Assembly: GCF_025822765.1 (NCBI RefSeq) | Contig: NZ_JACKUK010000042.1 | Location: 16,365 to 80,364, forward strand | Reading direction: 5' to 3' | DNA: 64,000 nt | DNA from: Mycobacterium barrassiae | GTDB taxonomy: Bacteria > Actinomycetota > Actinomycetes > Mycobacteriales > Mycobacteriaceae | Shown here: piece after piece, positions 27,700 to 36,647 of the stretch | Layout: the number at the start of each line of letters is the position of its first letter | Numbering within the stretch: position 1 is the stretch's first letter | The notes under the pieces: model-generated | The model's database searches: none | What the model saw: only the letters and a program-made list of their open reading frames with translations | Told to the model about the DNA's origin: nothing | Made by a program: the position numbers and the translations under genes

Positions 27700-28877
27700 G
27701 ACTTGGCCGCCGGCTTCTCAGAGCTGACCACCCACATCGAGAAGTACTGCGAGCCACCGCCGTACGCGTGCCCCAGCGCCTTACGAGCTCCCTCGACCTG
27801 ATGCTCACCCGCCTTACCCATCACCTGGATCGCGGACTCGGCGAACCGGATCATGCCCGATGCGCCAATGGGATTGCTCGACAGCACGCCGCCGGACGGG
27901 TTGAACGGGATACGCCCGCCAATCGCCGTCTCGCCAGCTTCGGTGAGCTTCCAGCCCTCGCCCTCCTTGGCGAAGCCAAGATTCTCCAGCCACATCGGCT
28001 CGAACCACGAGAACGGCACGTAGACCTCAGCGACGTCGATCTCATCGATCGGTGAGGTGATGCCCGCATCGCGCCACAGTGCCGCCGCGGCGTCCCGGCC
28101 CGCCTGTGGGTTCACCTGATCGCGGCCGGAGTAGGCCAGCGGTTCGGTGCGCAGCGCGGTGGCGTGTATCCACGCGACGGGATGCCCCTCGGCCACGCGG
28201 GTGTCGGCGATCTCTTCGTTGCCGATCACCATGGCGCAGGCACCGTCGGAGGAGGGGCAGGTCTCGTCGAAACGAATGGGGTCCCACAGCATCTGCGACT
28301 GCATCACCTTCTCCAGCGTGATGTCGGGCTGATGCAGGTGGGCCAACGGGTTCTTCGCGCCGTTGAGCCGGTCCTTGACCGCGACCATGGCGCCGATGTG
28401 CGTCGGTGCGCCCGAGCGCCGGATGTAAGACCGGACGTGCGGGGCGAAATACCCGCCGGCGCCGGCACCGACCGGTTTGGTGAACGGTACCGGGATACTC
28501 AACGCCCACATGGCGTTCGACTCGGACTGCTTTTCCCAGGCCATCGTCAGCACACGCTTGTACTTGCCGGACTGGACGAGGCTGGCCGCCACGATCGCGG
28601 TCGACCCACCCACCGAGCCCGCGGTGTGTACCCGGATCAGCGGCTTGTCGGTGGCGCCCATGGCATCGGCCATGAAGAGTTCGGGCATCATGACGCCCTC
28701 GAAGAAGTCAGGCGCCTTGCCGACCACCACGGCCTCGATGTCGTCGAACGTCGAGCCCGAGTCCGCGAGCGCCTTGTCGATGGCCTCGCGAACCAGGCCG
28801 TTCATCGAGACGTCCTTGCGCTTGGCGACGTACTTCGTCTGCCCGGTGCCGAGCACCGCCGCGTTCTGACCTGCCAT
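27696..28877 (-). CDS. ltp3: Ltp3, thiolase-fold steroid aldolase
   Basis: The 393-residue protein is an SCP-x-type thiolase-fold enzyme. Where a thiolase has its nucleophilic Cys this protein reads HTAGSVGGSTAIVA, so it should be a C-C lyase, not a thiolase. The C-terminal loop GGVLSSNPIGASGMIRFAE is well conserved. In Rhodococcus, ltp3 and ltp4 are needed to degrade C24-branched sterol side chains such as sitosterol, and the same job is inferred here. It overlaps ltp4 by 1 bp (TGATG) and the following LLM gene by 4 bp. Confidence 0.9.
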   Translation of the reverse strand: MAGQNAAVLGTGQTKYVAKRKDVSMNGLVREAIDKALADSGSTFDDIEAVVVGKAPDFFEGVMMPELFMADAMGATDKPLIRVHTAGSVGGSTAIVAASLVQSGKYKRVLTMAWEKQSESNAMWALSIPVPFTKPVGAGAGGYFAPHVRSYIRRSGAPTHIGAMVAVKDRLNGAKNPLAHLHQPDITLEKVMQSQMLWDPIRFDETCPSSDGACAMVIGNEEIADTRVAEGHPVAWIHATALRTEPLAYSGRDQVNPQAGRDAAAALWRDAGITSPIDEIDVAEVYVPFSWFEPMWLENLGFAKEGEGWKLTEAGETAIGGRIPFNPSGGVLSSNPIGASGMIRFAESAIQVMGKAGEHQVEGARKALGHAYGGGSQYFSMWVVSSEKPAAKS

Positions 28878-29956
28878 CAGTTTCCGCTCCTCTTGGGATC
28901 CCCATCGAGAACCGCGACCAGATTCTGTTGCAGCGCAGCACCACTGGTGGCATGCGCCAGCACCCGCTGCGCGGAACCGTCGAAGATGTGCCGGGCCGCA
29001 AAGCCGATGCGCTCCAAGCCCGCCGAGAACATCGGGTTGGCGGCCAGCGCGCCGCCGGACGGGTTGATCTTCGTCGAGTCACCAAGACCGATGGCCTCGG
29101 TGAGGATCAGATGTTGGTGGGTGAACGGTGCGTGGAGTTCGGCGACATCGATCGACCCGGGGTCGCCACCCGTGGCGGCCTTGGCCGACGCCGCGGTGGA
29201 TGCCGAGGTGGTCAGGTCGCGGGCGCCAAGCACCGGAGTCTCGATGCGATGCTCGAGACCGGTGATCCACGCGGGACGCTCCCGCAGCTCGCGCGCGCGG
29301 TCACCCGCGGCCAGCACAATTGCCGACGCGCCGTCGGTGATCGGCGCAATGTCGTGGCGCCGCAACGGATCCGCGAAATACGGGCGGGCGAGCAGCTCAT
29401 CGATGCTCTTCCCAGGTTTCTCCGAGTCCGTGCGCTCCGCGACGGCGAAGGAGTCCAGCGCCACCTGGGCCATCTGCTCGGCGGTCCACTTACCCGCGTC
29501 CAGGCCGAGCCGGGCCTGCAGGCCTGCGGTCGACACGGAATCGGGGACCAGCGGCGCCATGGTGTACGGGTCGGTCTGCATCGCCAGGATGCGACGCAGC
29601 ACACCTGCACTGGACTTACCGAAGCCGTAGACGAGTGCGGTGTCCACCGAGCCGGTCAGGATCTTGATGTAGGCCTCGTACAGCGCCCACGCCGCGTCCA
29701 TCTCCACGTGCGATTCGTTGATCGGCGGGACCGCACCAATCGAGTCGATCGCCGACAGGAACGAGAATGCGCGTCCGGCAAGGTAATCCGAGGAACCCGA
29801 ACACCAGAACCCGATGTCGGTCTGCTTGATGCCCAGCTCCTCGTAGAGCTCGGCGAAGCACGGCATCAACATCTCGACGCCATTGGTGGTGCCTTCGGTG
29901 CGGCGCACATGCGGAGCATGCGCGAAGCCGACGACGGCAACGTCACGAGAAGTCAT
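28877..29956 (-). CDS. ltp4: Ltp4, thiolase-fold steroid aldolase
   Basis: The 359-residue protein pairs with Ltp3. It has a thiolase fold (VAVVGFAHAPHVRRTEG at the start, GGALAANPMFSAGLERIGF near the end) and no nucleophilic Cys at the usual position (SHVEMDAAWALYEAY). The likely role is retro-aldol cleavage of C24-branched side-chain CoA esters with a DUF35 partner. The ATG complement is 29954-29956, 11 bp after the stop of the double-DUF35 gene. Order DUF35-ltp4-ltp3 matches Rv3521-Rv3523. Confidence 0.9.
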   Translation of the reverse strand: MTSRDVAVVGFAHAPHVRRTEGTTNGVEMLMPCFAELYEELGIKQTDIGFWCSGSSDYLAGRAFSFLSAIDSIGAVPPINESHVEMDAAWALYEAYIKILTGSVDTALVYGFGKSSAGVLRRILAMQTDPYTMAPLVPDSVSTAGLQARLGLDAGKWTAEQMAQVALDSFAVAERTDSEKPGKSIDELLARPYFADPLRRHDIAPITDGASAIVLAAGDRARELRERPAWITGLEHRIETPVLGARDLTTSASTAASAKAATGGDPGSIDVAELHAPFTHQHLILTEAIGLGDSTKINPSGGALAANPMFSAGLERIGFAARHIFDGSAQRVLAHATSGAALQQNLVAVLDGDPKRSGN

Positions 29957-29967
29957 GTGGGCAGCCC

Positions 29968-30960
29968 TTACTGGTGGTGCTTGTAGGTTTCGTAGTCGGC
30001 GTCGGGTTCACCCGTCGGCCGGAAGTAGTCGATGTTGTCGATGCCGAGCCCCCACTCCTCGCGGGGCTTCCACACCGCCTCGACCCGCATGCCCATCCGC
30101 ACGTCGGCGGCGTCCACTTCGGTGACGAGATGCAGGAACGGGATGTCCGCGCCGTCGAGCAATATGTATGCGGCGACGTACGGCGGCTTGATGCGCTGGC
30201 CCGCGAAGGGGATGTTGATGATCGCGAACGTCGTCACCGTGCCCTTGTCGGGAAGCTCGACGAACTGGTCCAGCTGCTTGCCCGTCGCCGGATCGGCCTC
30301 GCGCGCAGGGAAATAGACCTTCCCATCCTTGCCGGTGCGGGCGCCGAGCAGCTTGCCCTCCTCGAGGGCACGCAGGAACGCGCTCTCGGGAAGCGATGCG
30401 CTGTGCTGGATTTCGATCGACGTGGGAACGACGAGCATCGTCACCGGGTCCCGGTCGTCGGCCACATCGGGAACATCCTCGGGCTGGTCACCAAGCGCGA
30501 AATAGGCGATGTCGGTGATCGCACCGACGGGCTCGTCGACCCAGTGCGCATGCACCCGGGCGCCGGTGCTGATCTGATCGGCCGAGCCGGCGTCGACAGC
30601 ATGGAGCATCGGCGTGTCGGCGCCGTCGAGCTTCACCAGCGCCCACGCGAACGGGCGGTCCAGCGGCTGACCTTCGAGCGGCTCCGGCTGCCAGGTCCAA
30701 GACACCACCGTTCCGACGCTGCTCACCGGTACGATCTCGGTCAATTCCTCATAGGTGACCGGGTCGTACTCGGCAGGGGGCACCAGCACCCGACCGTCCG
30801 AACCGCGCACGCCGACGATGCGTCGCTCGCGCAGCGCAGTGAAGAACTGGGACAGGAGTGGACCGACTGAACGGGTGTAGTCGAATGAAAGTCTCAACGG
30901 TGCCGAAAGTGGCGGCTCATGCTGATCGATCTGCACCGGGCTGCTTTGGCTGGTGGTCAC
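29968..30960 (-). CDS. Tandem DUF35 (OB-fold) protein, Rv3521-like partner of Ltp3/Ltp4
   Basis: The 330-residue protein holds two DUF35 units: about 20-150 (YTRSVGPLLSQFFTAL, GRVLVPPAEYDP) and about 180-310 (SASLPESAFLRALEEGK, GKVYFPAREADP). Neither has the zinc-ribbon Cys pairs. By analogy with ChsH2-Ltp2, the DUF35 domains probably activate and hold the aldolases encoded directly downstream. The start is GTG at the complement of 30958-30960; an ATG 12 codons upstream would overlap the KstR operator. The KstR site ends 9 bp upstream. Confidence 0.87.
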   Translation of the reverse strand: MTTSQSSPVQIDQHEPPLSAPLRLSFDYTRSVGPLLSQFFTALRERRIVGVRGSDGRVLVPPAEYDPVTYEELTEIVPVSSVGTVVSWTWQPEPLEGQPLDRPFAWALVKLDGADTPMLHAVDAGSADQISTGARVHAHWVDEPVGAITDIAYFALGDQPEDVPDVADDRDPVTMLVVPTSIEIQHSASLPESAFLRALEEGKLLGARTGKDGKVYFPAREADPATGKQLDQFVELPDKGTVTTFAIINIPFAGQRIKPPYVAAYILLDGADIPFLHLVTEVDAADVRMGMRVEAVWKPREEWGLGIDNIDYFRPTGEPDADYETYKHHQ

Positions 30961-30969
30961 GGCATCGAG

Positions 30970-30983
30970 TAGAACAGGTTCTA
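30970..30983. promoter_or_regulatory. KstR operator between the double-DUF35 and LLM genes
   Basis: The palindrome tagaacaggttcta matches the consensus with AACnnGTT core. It sits in the 58 bp between divergent starts, 9 bp from one and 35 bp from the other, and should control both operons. Confidence 0.85.
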
Positions 30984-31018
30984 AGAATGGTTTCAACCAC
31001 GGGTCGGAAGGCGATCTA

Positions 31019-32050
31019 ATGAAGCTGGGACTTCAGCTGGGATATTGGGGCGCCAAGCCGCCCACCAACGACGCGGAATTGGTCGCCGCGGCCGAGGAGG
31101 CCGGGTTCGACACCGTGTTCACCGCCGAGGCCTGGGGCTCCGACGCCTTCACGCCACTGGCCTGGTGGGGCCGGGAAACGACGAGGATGCGGCTGGGCAC
31201 GTCGGTCGTCCAGCTGTCGGCCAGGACGCCGACGGCATGCGCGATGGCGGCGCTGACGCTCGACCACCTCTCCGGCGGCAGGCACATCCTCGGGCTGGGA
31301 GTGTCCGGACCGCAGGTGGTCGAGGGTTGGTACGGCCAGAAGTTCCCGAAGCCACTGGCCCGCACCCGTGAGTACATCGACATCCTGCGCCAGGTGTGGG
31401 CCCGCGAGGCCCCGGTGCGCAGCGACGGCCCGCACTACCCGTTGCCGTTGACCGGTGAGGGCACCACGGGGCTGGGCAAGAACCTCAAGCCGATCACCCA
31501 CCCGTTGCGGGCGGACATCCCGGTGATGCTGGGCGCCGAAGGGCCGAAGAACGTCGCACTGGCCGCCGAGATCTGCGACGGCTGGCTGCCCATCTTCTAC
31601 TCGCCGCGGATCGCGGGCATGTACAACGAGTGGCTGGACGAGGGCTTTGCGCGGCCGGGGGCCCGGCACACCCGGGAGACCTTCGAGATCTGCGCGACGG
31701 CTCAGGTCGTCGTCACCGACGACCGTCCGGCGGTGATGGAGCTGATGAAGCCGCACCTGGCGCTCTACATGGGCGGAATGGGCGCCGAGGACACCAACTT
31801 CCACGCCGACGTCTACCGCCGGATGGGCTACGCCGAGGTGGTGGACGACGTCACCAAGCTGTTCCGCAGTGACCGCAAGGACGAGGCTGCCAAGATCATC
31901 CCCGACGAGCTGGTCGACGACTCCGCGATCGTTGGCGACCTCGGCTACGTGCAGGAACAGATCAAGGCGTGGGAGGCCTCGGGCGTCACCATGATGGTCG
32001 TCGGTGCCCGGTCCGTCGAGCAGATCCGGGATCTCGCTGCGCTGGTGTGA
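31019..32050 (+). CDS. LLM-class F420-dependent oxidoreductase, Rv3520c-like
   Basis: The 343-residue protein is a luciferase-like TIM barrel: KLGLQLGYWGAKPPTNDAE, TVFTAEAWGSDAFTPLAWWG, LGTSVVQLSARTPTACAMA and GRHILGLGVSGPQVVEGWYG are typical of F420-dependent mycobacterial enzymes. The ATG at 31019 begins the barrel; an upstream in-frame ATG would overlap the KstR operator. Position corresponds to Rv3520c. Substrate unknown; sterol induction is inferred from the operator 35 bp upstream. Confidence 0.87.
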   Translation: MKLGLQLGYWGAKPPTNDAELVAAAEEAGFDTVFTAEAWGSDAFTPLAWWGRETTRMRLGTSVVQLSARTPTACAMAALTLDHLSGGRHILGLGVSGPQVVEGWYGQKFPKPLARTREYIDILRQVWAREAPVRSDGPHYPLPLTGEGTTGLGKNLKPITHPLRADIPVMLGAEGPKNVALAAEICDGWLPIFYSPRIAGMYNEWLDEGFARPGARHTRETFEICATAQVVVTDDRPAVMELMKPHLALYMGGMGAEDTNFHADVYRRMGYAEVVDDVTKLFRSDRKDEAAKIIPDELVDDSAIVGDLGYVQEQIKAWEASGVTMMVVGARSVEQIRDLAALV

Positions 32051-32081
32051 AACTCGGGTAGACACTTCCTTGCTACTTGTC

Positions 32082-32095
32082 TAGTCCGCGTTCTA
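32082..32095. promoter_or_regulatory. Degenerate KstR-like site
   Basis: The sequence tagtccgcgttcta keeps the right half of the KstR palindrome (GTTCTA) but not the AAC of the left half. It lies 10 bp upstream of the ADC-like gene. Function uncertain. Confidence 0.4.
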
Positions 32096-32105
32096 GATTG
32101 ACCCG

Positions 32106-32825
32106 ATGACTGCTTCGCAGTACACGATCGCCGGCACGGTGCTCACCATGCCGGTACGGGTTCGCAAAGCGACCCAGCACATGGCGATGTTCTCCGTCGA
32201 CGCCGACGCGGCGCAGGCGATGATCGACTACAGCGGACTGACGGTCTGCCGGTACCGGCAGAACCGCGCGATCGTCGTTCTGATGCTGATGCGTTACATC
32301 GACACCGATCTCGGCGAATACTACGAGTACGGGACCAACGTGATGGTCAACCCGCCGGGATCGGACGCCAAGGGTCTCCGCGCCCTGCAGTCGGCCGGAG
32401 CGTTCGTCCATCACCTGCCCGTCGATCAGCCGTTCACTCTCGAGGCGGGGTGCACGATCTGGGGCTACCCGAAGGTGATGGCGGATTTCACGATTCGCGA
32501 TGGCAACTCCTACTCGTTCGACGTCACCATCGACGGCCAGTTCGCCGTCGGCATGGACTTCAAGCCCGGACTGCGGGTGCCGTCGGCGTTCACGTCCCGC
32601 CCGCAGTCGCACCCCACCTACTCGTACCGCGACGGCGTGCGCCGTCAGACCCTCGGCGAGATGGCGATGACCGATGTGCGTTACCGCCCGGGTGGTGCGA
32701 CCGTCCGGCTCGGCGAACATCCCTACGCGAAAGAACTCGCCTCGCTGGGTTTCCCCAAACGTGCGTTGGTCTCCAGTTCGGCTGGCAACGTGGAGATGTC
32801 GTTCGCAGACGCGCAGGAGGTGTGA
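32106..32825 (+). CDS. Acetoacetate decarboxylase-superfamily protein, Rv3519-like
   Basis: The 239-residue protein resembles the acetoacetate decarboxylase superfamily: TMPVRVRKATQHMAMFSVD, and the segment GCTIWGYPKVMADFTI with a Lys placed like the Schiff-base Lys of that family. The true reaction is unknown, and many members are not decarboxylases. It precedes cyp142 by 1 bp (stop TGA, then C, then ATG), so the two are coupled. The order matches Rv3518c-Rv3519 with the Mtb strand inverted. Confidence 0.8.
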   Translation: MTASQYTIAGTVLTMPVRVRKATQHMAMFSVDADAAQAMIDYSGLTVCRYRQNRAIVVLMLMRYIDTDLGEYYEYGTNVMVNPPGSDAKGLRALQSAGAFVHHLPVDQPFTLEAGCTIWGYPKVMADFTIRDGNSYSFDVTIDGQFAVGMDFKPGLRVPSAFTSRPQSHPTYSYRDGVRRQTLGEMAMTDVRYRPGGATVRLGEHPYAKELASLGFPKRALVSSSAGNVEMSFADAQEV

Positions 32826-32826
32826 C

Positions 32827-34032
32827 ATGGCAGCACCAACATCGACGAAGCCGGATGTCGATCTGACCGACGGTGCCTTCTACGCCGGTGACTCACGGTC
32901 GGTCTACAAGTGGATGCGCGAGCACGAACCCGTCTTTCGCGACCGCAACGGATTGGCCGCCGCCGCAACGTATGCCGCGGTGATCGAGGCCGAGCGCCAG
33001 CCGGAGTTGTTCTCCAACGCCGGCGGTATCCGGCCCGATCAGCCGGGCGTCGAGATGATGATCGAGATGGACGATCCGCAGCATCTGTTGCGGCGCAAAC
33101 TCGTCAACTCAGGCTTCACCCGTAAGCGGGTCAAAGACCTCGAGGGGTCGATCGAGCACCTGTGCGACACGCTGATCGACGCGGTCTGCGAACGCGGCGA
33201 ATGCGATTTCGTCTGGGACCTCTCAGCTCCGCTGCCGATGGCGGTCATCGGCGACATGCTCGGCGTGCGTCCGGAAGAGCGCGAGATGTTCCTCAAGTGG
33301 TCCGACGACCTCGTCAGCTCGTTGAGCAGCACCGCGGCCGAAGCGGACATCCAGGTCACGATGGATGCGTTCGCGACCTACAGCAATTACATGATGGGCA
33401 TGATCGAGGCCCGCAAGAAGGAGCCGACCGACGATCTGGTCAGCGTCCTCGTGCACGCCGAGGTCGAGGGGTCCAAGCTGGAGGACCACCAGATCGTCAC
33501 CGAGGTGCTCCTGCTGCTGATCGGCGGCGACGAGACCACCCGTCACACGCTGTCGGGTGGGACCCGTCAGCTGCTACTCCACCCGGAGGCGCACCGGCGG
33601 CTGATCAACGATCTCGACCTGCTGCCTAATGCGATCGAAGAGATGCTGCGGTGGACGGCGCCGGTGAAGAACATGGCGCGAACCATCACCCGCGACACCG
33701 AGTTTCACGGCGCCTCCCTCAAAGAGGGCGAGAAGATGATCCTGCTCTTCGAGTCGGCCAACTTCGACGAGAAGGTGTTCGAGAACCCCGAAGAGTTCAA
33801 CATCGACCGCCATCCGAACAACCACCTCGCGTTCGGCTTCGGCACCCACTTCTGCCTGGGCAACCAGCTCGCCCGCCTCGAGCTTTCGATCATGCAGACG
33901 AAGCTGCTGCAGCGGCTGCCGGATCTGCGGCTGGCCTCCGACGAGGAGCTTCCGCTCCGGCCGGCCAACTTCGTCAGCGGCCTCGAGAAGATGCCGGTGA
34001 AGTTCACGCCCACCAAACCCGTCCTGCGGTAA
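32827..34032 (+). CDS. cyp142: Cytochrome P450 CYP142, sterol C26/C27 monooxygenase
   Basis: CYP142 duplicates the CYP125 reaction on the sterol terminal methyl with the opposite stereochemistry. The 401 residues contain the I-helix IGGDETTRHTL, the ExxR helix EEMLRWTAPVK, and the heme loop FGFGTHFCLGNQLARLEL with Cys at about 343. The start is ATG 32827; the frame extends upstream over the ADC-like gene but without P450 similarity. The ribosome-binding site GGAGG lies inside the end of the previous gene. It ends at a strong hairpin shared with echA19. Confidence 0.95.
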   Translation: MAAPTSTKPDVDLTDGAFYAGDSRSVYKWMREHEPVFRDRNGLAAAATYAAVIEAERQPELFSNAGGIRPDQPGVEMMIEMDDPQHLLRRKLVNSGFTRKRVKDLEGSIEHLCDTLIDAVCERGECDFVWDLSAPLPMAVIGDMLGVRPEEREMFLKWSDDLVSSLSSTAAEADIQVTMDAFATYSNYMMGMIEARKKEPTDDLVSVLVHAEVEGSKLEDHQIVTEVLLLLIGGDETTRHTLSGGTRQLLLHPEAHRRLINDLDLLPNAIEEMLRWTAPVKNMARTITRDTEFHGASLKEGEKMILLFESANFDEKVFENPEEFNIDRHPNNHLAFGFGTHFCLGNQLARLELSIMQTKLLQRLPDLRLASDEELPLRPANFVSGLEKMPVKFTPTKPVLR

Positions 34033-34094
34033 CGCGAGCAGACGCAAAACCCCCCAAAATCAGTCCAAATTGGGGGGTTTCGCGTCTGCTCGCG
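34033..34094. terminator. Long hairpin between convergent cyp142 and echA19
   Basis: Arms cgcgagcagacgc (34033-34045) and gcgtctgctcgcg (34082-34094) pair perfectly, and the stem continues through an inner C6/G6 block (aaaacccccca with tggggggttt). It begins directly after the cyp142 stop and lies 10 bp from the echA19 stop. Shares its arms with the element at 21646-21707. Confidence 0.85.
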
Positions 34095-34104
34095 GGAGCC
34101 GCGG

Positions 34105-34914
34105 TTACTTCATTTTGAAGTTCGGCGCGCGCTTCTCCTTGAACGCCAGCGGGCCCTCCTTGGCGTCGTCGGACAGGAACACCTCGATGCCGATCTTCGT
34201 GTCGATCTTGAAGGCTTCGTTCTCGTGCATGCCCTCGGTCTCGCGGATCGTCTTCAAGATGGCCTGAACGGCAAGTGGCCCGTTGTTGTTGATCACCTCG
34301 GCGATCTCCAACGCCTTCTCCAGCGCGGTGCCGTCCGGCACGACATAGCCGATGAGTCCCATCTCCTTGGCCTCGGCGGCGGTGAGGTGACGTCCGGTCA
34401 GCAGGATGTCGCACGCGAGCGTGTAGGGGATCTGGCGGACCAGTCGCACCGCCGAGCCGCCCATCGGGTACAGGCTCCACTTGGCCTCCGACACCCCGAA
34501 TTTGGCGCTTTCGCCCGCGATGCGGATGTCGGTGCCCTGCAGGATCTCGGTGCCACCGGCGATGGCCGGGCCCTCGACGGCGGCGATCAACGGCTTGGTG
34601 AGCCTGCGGCCCTTGAGTAGCGCGTCGATGCGCGACGGGTCGTAGCTGCCGTCCTTGAAGGAGTCGCCCGGCGGCTTGGCCGTCGCGGCCTTGAGGTCCA
34701 TGCCGGCACAGAAGTAGCCGCCCGCGCCCGTCAGGATGCAGGAGCGGATTTCGGGATCGTTGTCGACGCGGTCCCACGCCTCGACCATGATCGAGAGCAT
34801 TTCGGTGGACAACGCATTGCGCGCTTCCGGCCGGTTCAGCGTCAGGATCAGGGTGTGTCCGCGCTGCTCAATGAGGGCGTCGGGCCCTTTTGCCGGTTTT
34901 TCTTCGTCGCTCAC
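34105..34914 (-). CDS. echA19: EchA19, steroid enoyl-CoA hydratase
   Basis: EchA19 hydrates the delta-22 enoyl-CoA of the five-carbon cholesterol side chain. The 269-residue protein is a crotonase: [15 protein letters not shown] at the start, the oxyanion segment [15 protein letters not shown], and [19 protein letters not shown]. The start is GTG at the complement of 34912-34914. It is divergent from fadD19 with 71 bp between the starts and the KstR promoter in between, as in Rv3515c-Rv3516. Confidence 0.92.
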   Translation of the reverse strand: MSDEEKPAKGPDALIEQRGHTLILTLNRPEARNALSTEMLSIMVEAWDRVDNDPEIRSCILTGAGGYFCAGMDLKAATAKPPGDSFKDGSYDPSRIDALLKGRRLTKPLIAAVEGPAIAGGTEILQGTDIRIAGESAKFGVSEAKWSLYPMGGSAVRLVRQIPYTLACDILLTGRHLTAAEAKEMGLIGYVVPDGTALEKALEIAEVINNNGPLAVQAILKTIRETEGMHENEAFKIDTKIGIEVFLSDDAKEGPLAFKEKRAPNFKMK

Positions 34915-34949
34915 GAACTAGTCCGCCTTCCAGCGTCGATGCCACAGAC

Positions 34950-34978
34950 TTGTCTCGAAATGTAACACGTTCTAGTTT
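34950..34978 (+). promoter_or_regulatory. fadD19 promoter with KstR operator in the spacer, probably leaderless
   Basis: A -35-like TTGTCT (34950-34955) and -10-like TAGTTT (34973-34978) are 17 bp apart. The KstR site tgtaacacgttcta (34961-34974) lies between them. The GTG start at 34986 is 8 bases after the -10, where transcription should begin. The layout copies the one at 16080-16115. Confidence 0.75.
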
Positions 34979-34985
34979 AGGTCTC

Positions 34986-36647
34986 GTGGCCCTGAACATC
35001 GCTGATCTCGCCGAGCACGCCATCGACGCCGTGCCAGACCGTGTCGCCCTCATCTGCGAGGACGAACAGCTCACCTACGCACAACTCGAGGACAAGGCGA
35101 ACCGCCTGGCGCACTATCTGCTCGACCAGGGCGTCAAGAAGGACGACAAGGTCGGGTTGTACTGCCGGAACCGCATCGAGATCGTGATCGCGATGCTGGG
35201 CATCGTGAAGGCGGGCGCCATCCTGGTCAACGTCAACTTCCGCTACGTCGAGGGTGAGCTCAAGTACCTGTTCGACAACTCCGACATGGTCGCCCTGGTG
35301 CACGAGCGCCGTTACGCCGACCGGGTGGCCAACGTGCTGCCCGAGACGCCCAACGTGAAGACCATCCTGTCGGTGGAGGACGGTAGCGACCCAGAAGATG
35401 GGGACTACGAGCGCTACGGGGGTGTCGAGTTCTACGCCGCGCTCGAACAGGGTTCGCCCGAGCGCGATTTCGGCGAGCGCAGCGCCGACGACATCTACCT
35501 GCTGTACACCGGCGGCACCACCGGGTTCCCCAAGGGCGTGATGTGGCGTCACGAGGACATCTACCGGGTGTTGTTCGGCGGCACCGACTTTGCGACGGGC
35601 GAATTCGTCAAGGACGAGTACGACCTGGCCAAGGCCGCCGCGGAGAATCCGCCGATGGTCCGTTACCCGATCCCGCCGATGATCCACGGCGCCACCCAGT
35701 CAGCGACCTGGATGTCGATCTTCTCGGGCCAAACCACAGTTCTGGCACCGGAATTCGACGCCGACGAGGTGTGGCAGACGATCGAGAAGCACAAGGTGAA
35801 CCTGCTGTTCTTCACCGGCGACGCGATGGCCCGGCCGCTTCTCGATGCGCTGACCAAGTTGCACGACGCCGGCAAGGAGCCCGATCTCTCCAGCCTGTTC
35901 CTGTTGGCCAGCACCGCCGCACTGTTCTCGACGAGCATCAAGGAGAAGTTCCTCGAACTGCTGCCCAACCGGGTGATCACCGACTCGATCGGCTCGTCGG
36001 AGACGGGCTTCGGCGGCACCAGCATCGTGGCGAAGGGGCAGTCGCACACGGGCGGCCCGCGGGTGTCCATCGACCACCGCACGGTCGTGCTCGACGAGGA
36101 TGGCAACGAGGTGAAGCCGGGCTCCGGTGTGCGCGGGATGATCGCCAAGAAGGGCAACATCCCGATCGGCTACTACAAGGACGAAGAAAAAACCCGGCAG
36201 ACCTTCCGAATTTACAACGGCATCCGCTACGCGATTCCCGGTGACTACGCGGAGGTCGAGGCCGACGGCAGCGTGACGATGCTCGGCCGCGGTTCGCAGT
36301 CGATCAACAGCGGCGGCGAGAAGATCTACCCCGAAGAGGTGGAGGCTGCACTCAAGGGCCATCCGGACGTGTTCGACGCGTTGGTTGTCGGCGTTCCCGA
36401 CGAGCGTTTCGGCAACTGCGTCGCCGCCGTCGTGCACCGCAGGCCGGGTACGAATCCGACGTTCGCCGAACTCGACACGTTCGTGCGCCAGGAGATCGCG
36501 GGATACAAAGTGCCGCGCAAGATCTGGTGGGTCGACGAGATTCACCGGACTCCGGCGGGCAAGCCCGACTACCGGTGGGCAAAGGACATCACCGAGGAGC
36601 GGGCCGCCGACGCAGTGCACGCCAACCATGTGGGGTCGTCCAGCTGA
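34986..36647 (+). CDS. fadD19: FadD19, steroid side-chain acyl-CoA ligase
   Basis: FadD19 activates the C8 side-chain acid (3-oxocholest-4-en-26-oate) and C24-branched analogues to the CoA thioester with ATP. The 553-residue protein is an AMP-forming ligase: the P-loop-like motif YLLYTGGTTGFPKGVMW, the adenylate motif around SIGSSETGFGG, the hinge region GRGSQSINSGGEKIYP, and a C-terminal Lys in RTPAGKPDYRW. The start is GTG 34986; an upstream in-frame ATG lies beyond the operator. It is divergent from echA19 and its stop overlaps the next gene (TGATG). Confidence 0.93.
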   Translation: MALNIADLAEHAIDAVPDRVALICEDEQLTYAQLEDKANRLAHYLLDQGVKKDDKVGLYCRNRIEIVIAMLGIVKAGAILVNVNFRYVEGELKYLFDNSDMVALVHERRYADRVANVLPETPNVKTILSVEDGSDPEDGDYERYGGVEFYAALEQGSPERDFGERSADDIYLLYTGGTTGFPKGVMWRHEDIYRVLFGGTDFATGEFVKDEYDLAKAAAENPPMVRYPIPPMIHGATQSATWMSIFSGQTTVLAPEFDADEVWQTIEKHKVNLLFFTGDAMARPLLDALTKLHDAGKEPDLSSLFLLASTAALFSTSIKEKFLELLPNRVITDSIGSSETGFGGTSIVAKGQSHTGGPRVSIDHRTVVLDEDGNEVKPGSGVRGMIAKKGNIPIGYYKDEEKTRQTFRIYNGIRYAIPGDYAEVEADGSVTMLGRGSQSINSGGEKIYPEEVEAALKGHPDVFDALVVGVPDERFGNCVAAVVHRRPGTNPTFAELDTFVRQEIAGYKVPRKIWWVDEIHRTPAGKPDYRWAKDITEERAADAVHANHVGSSS

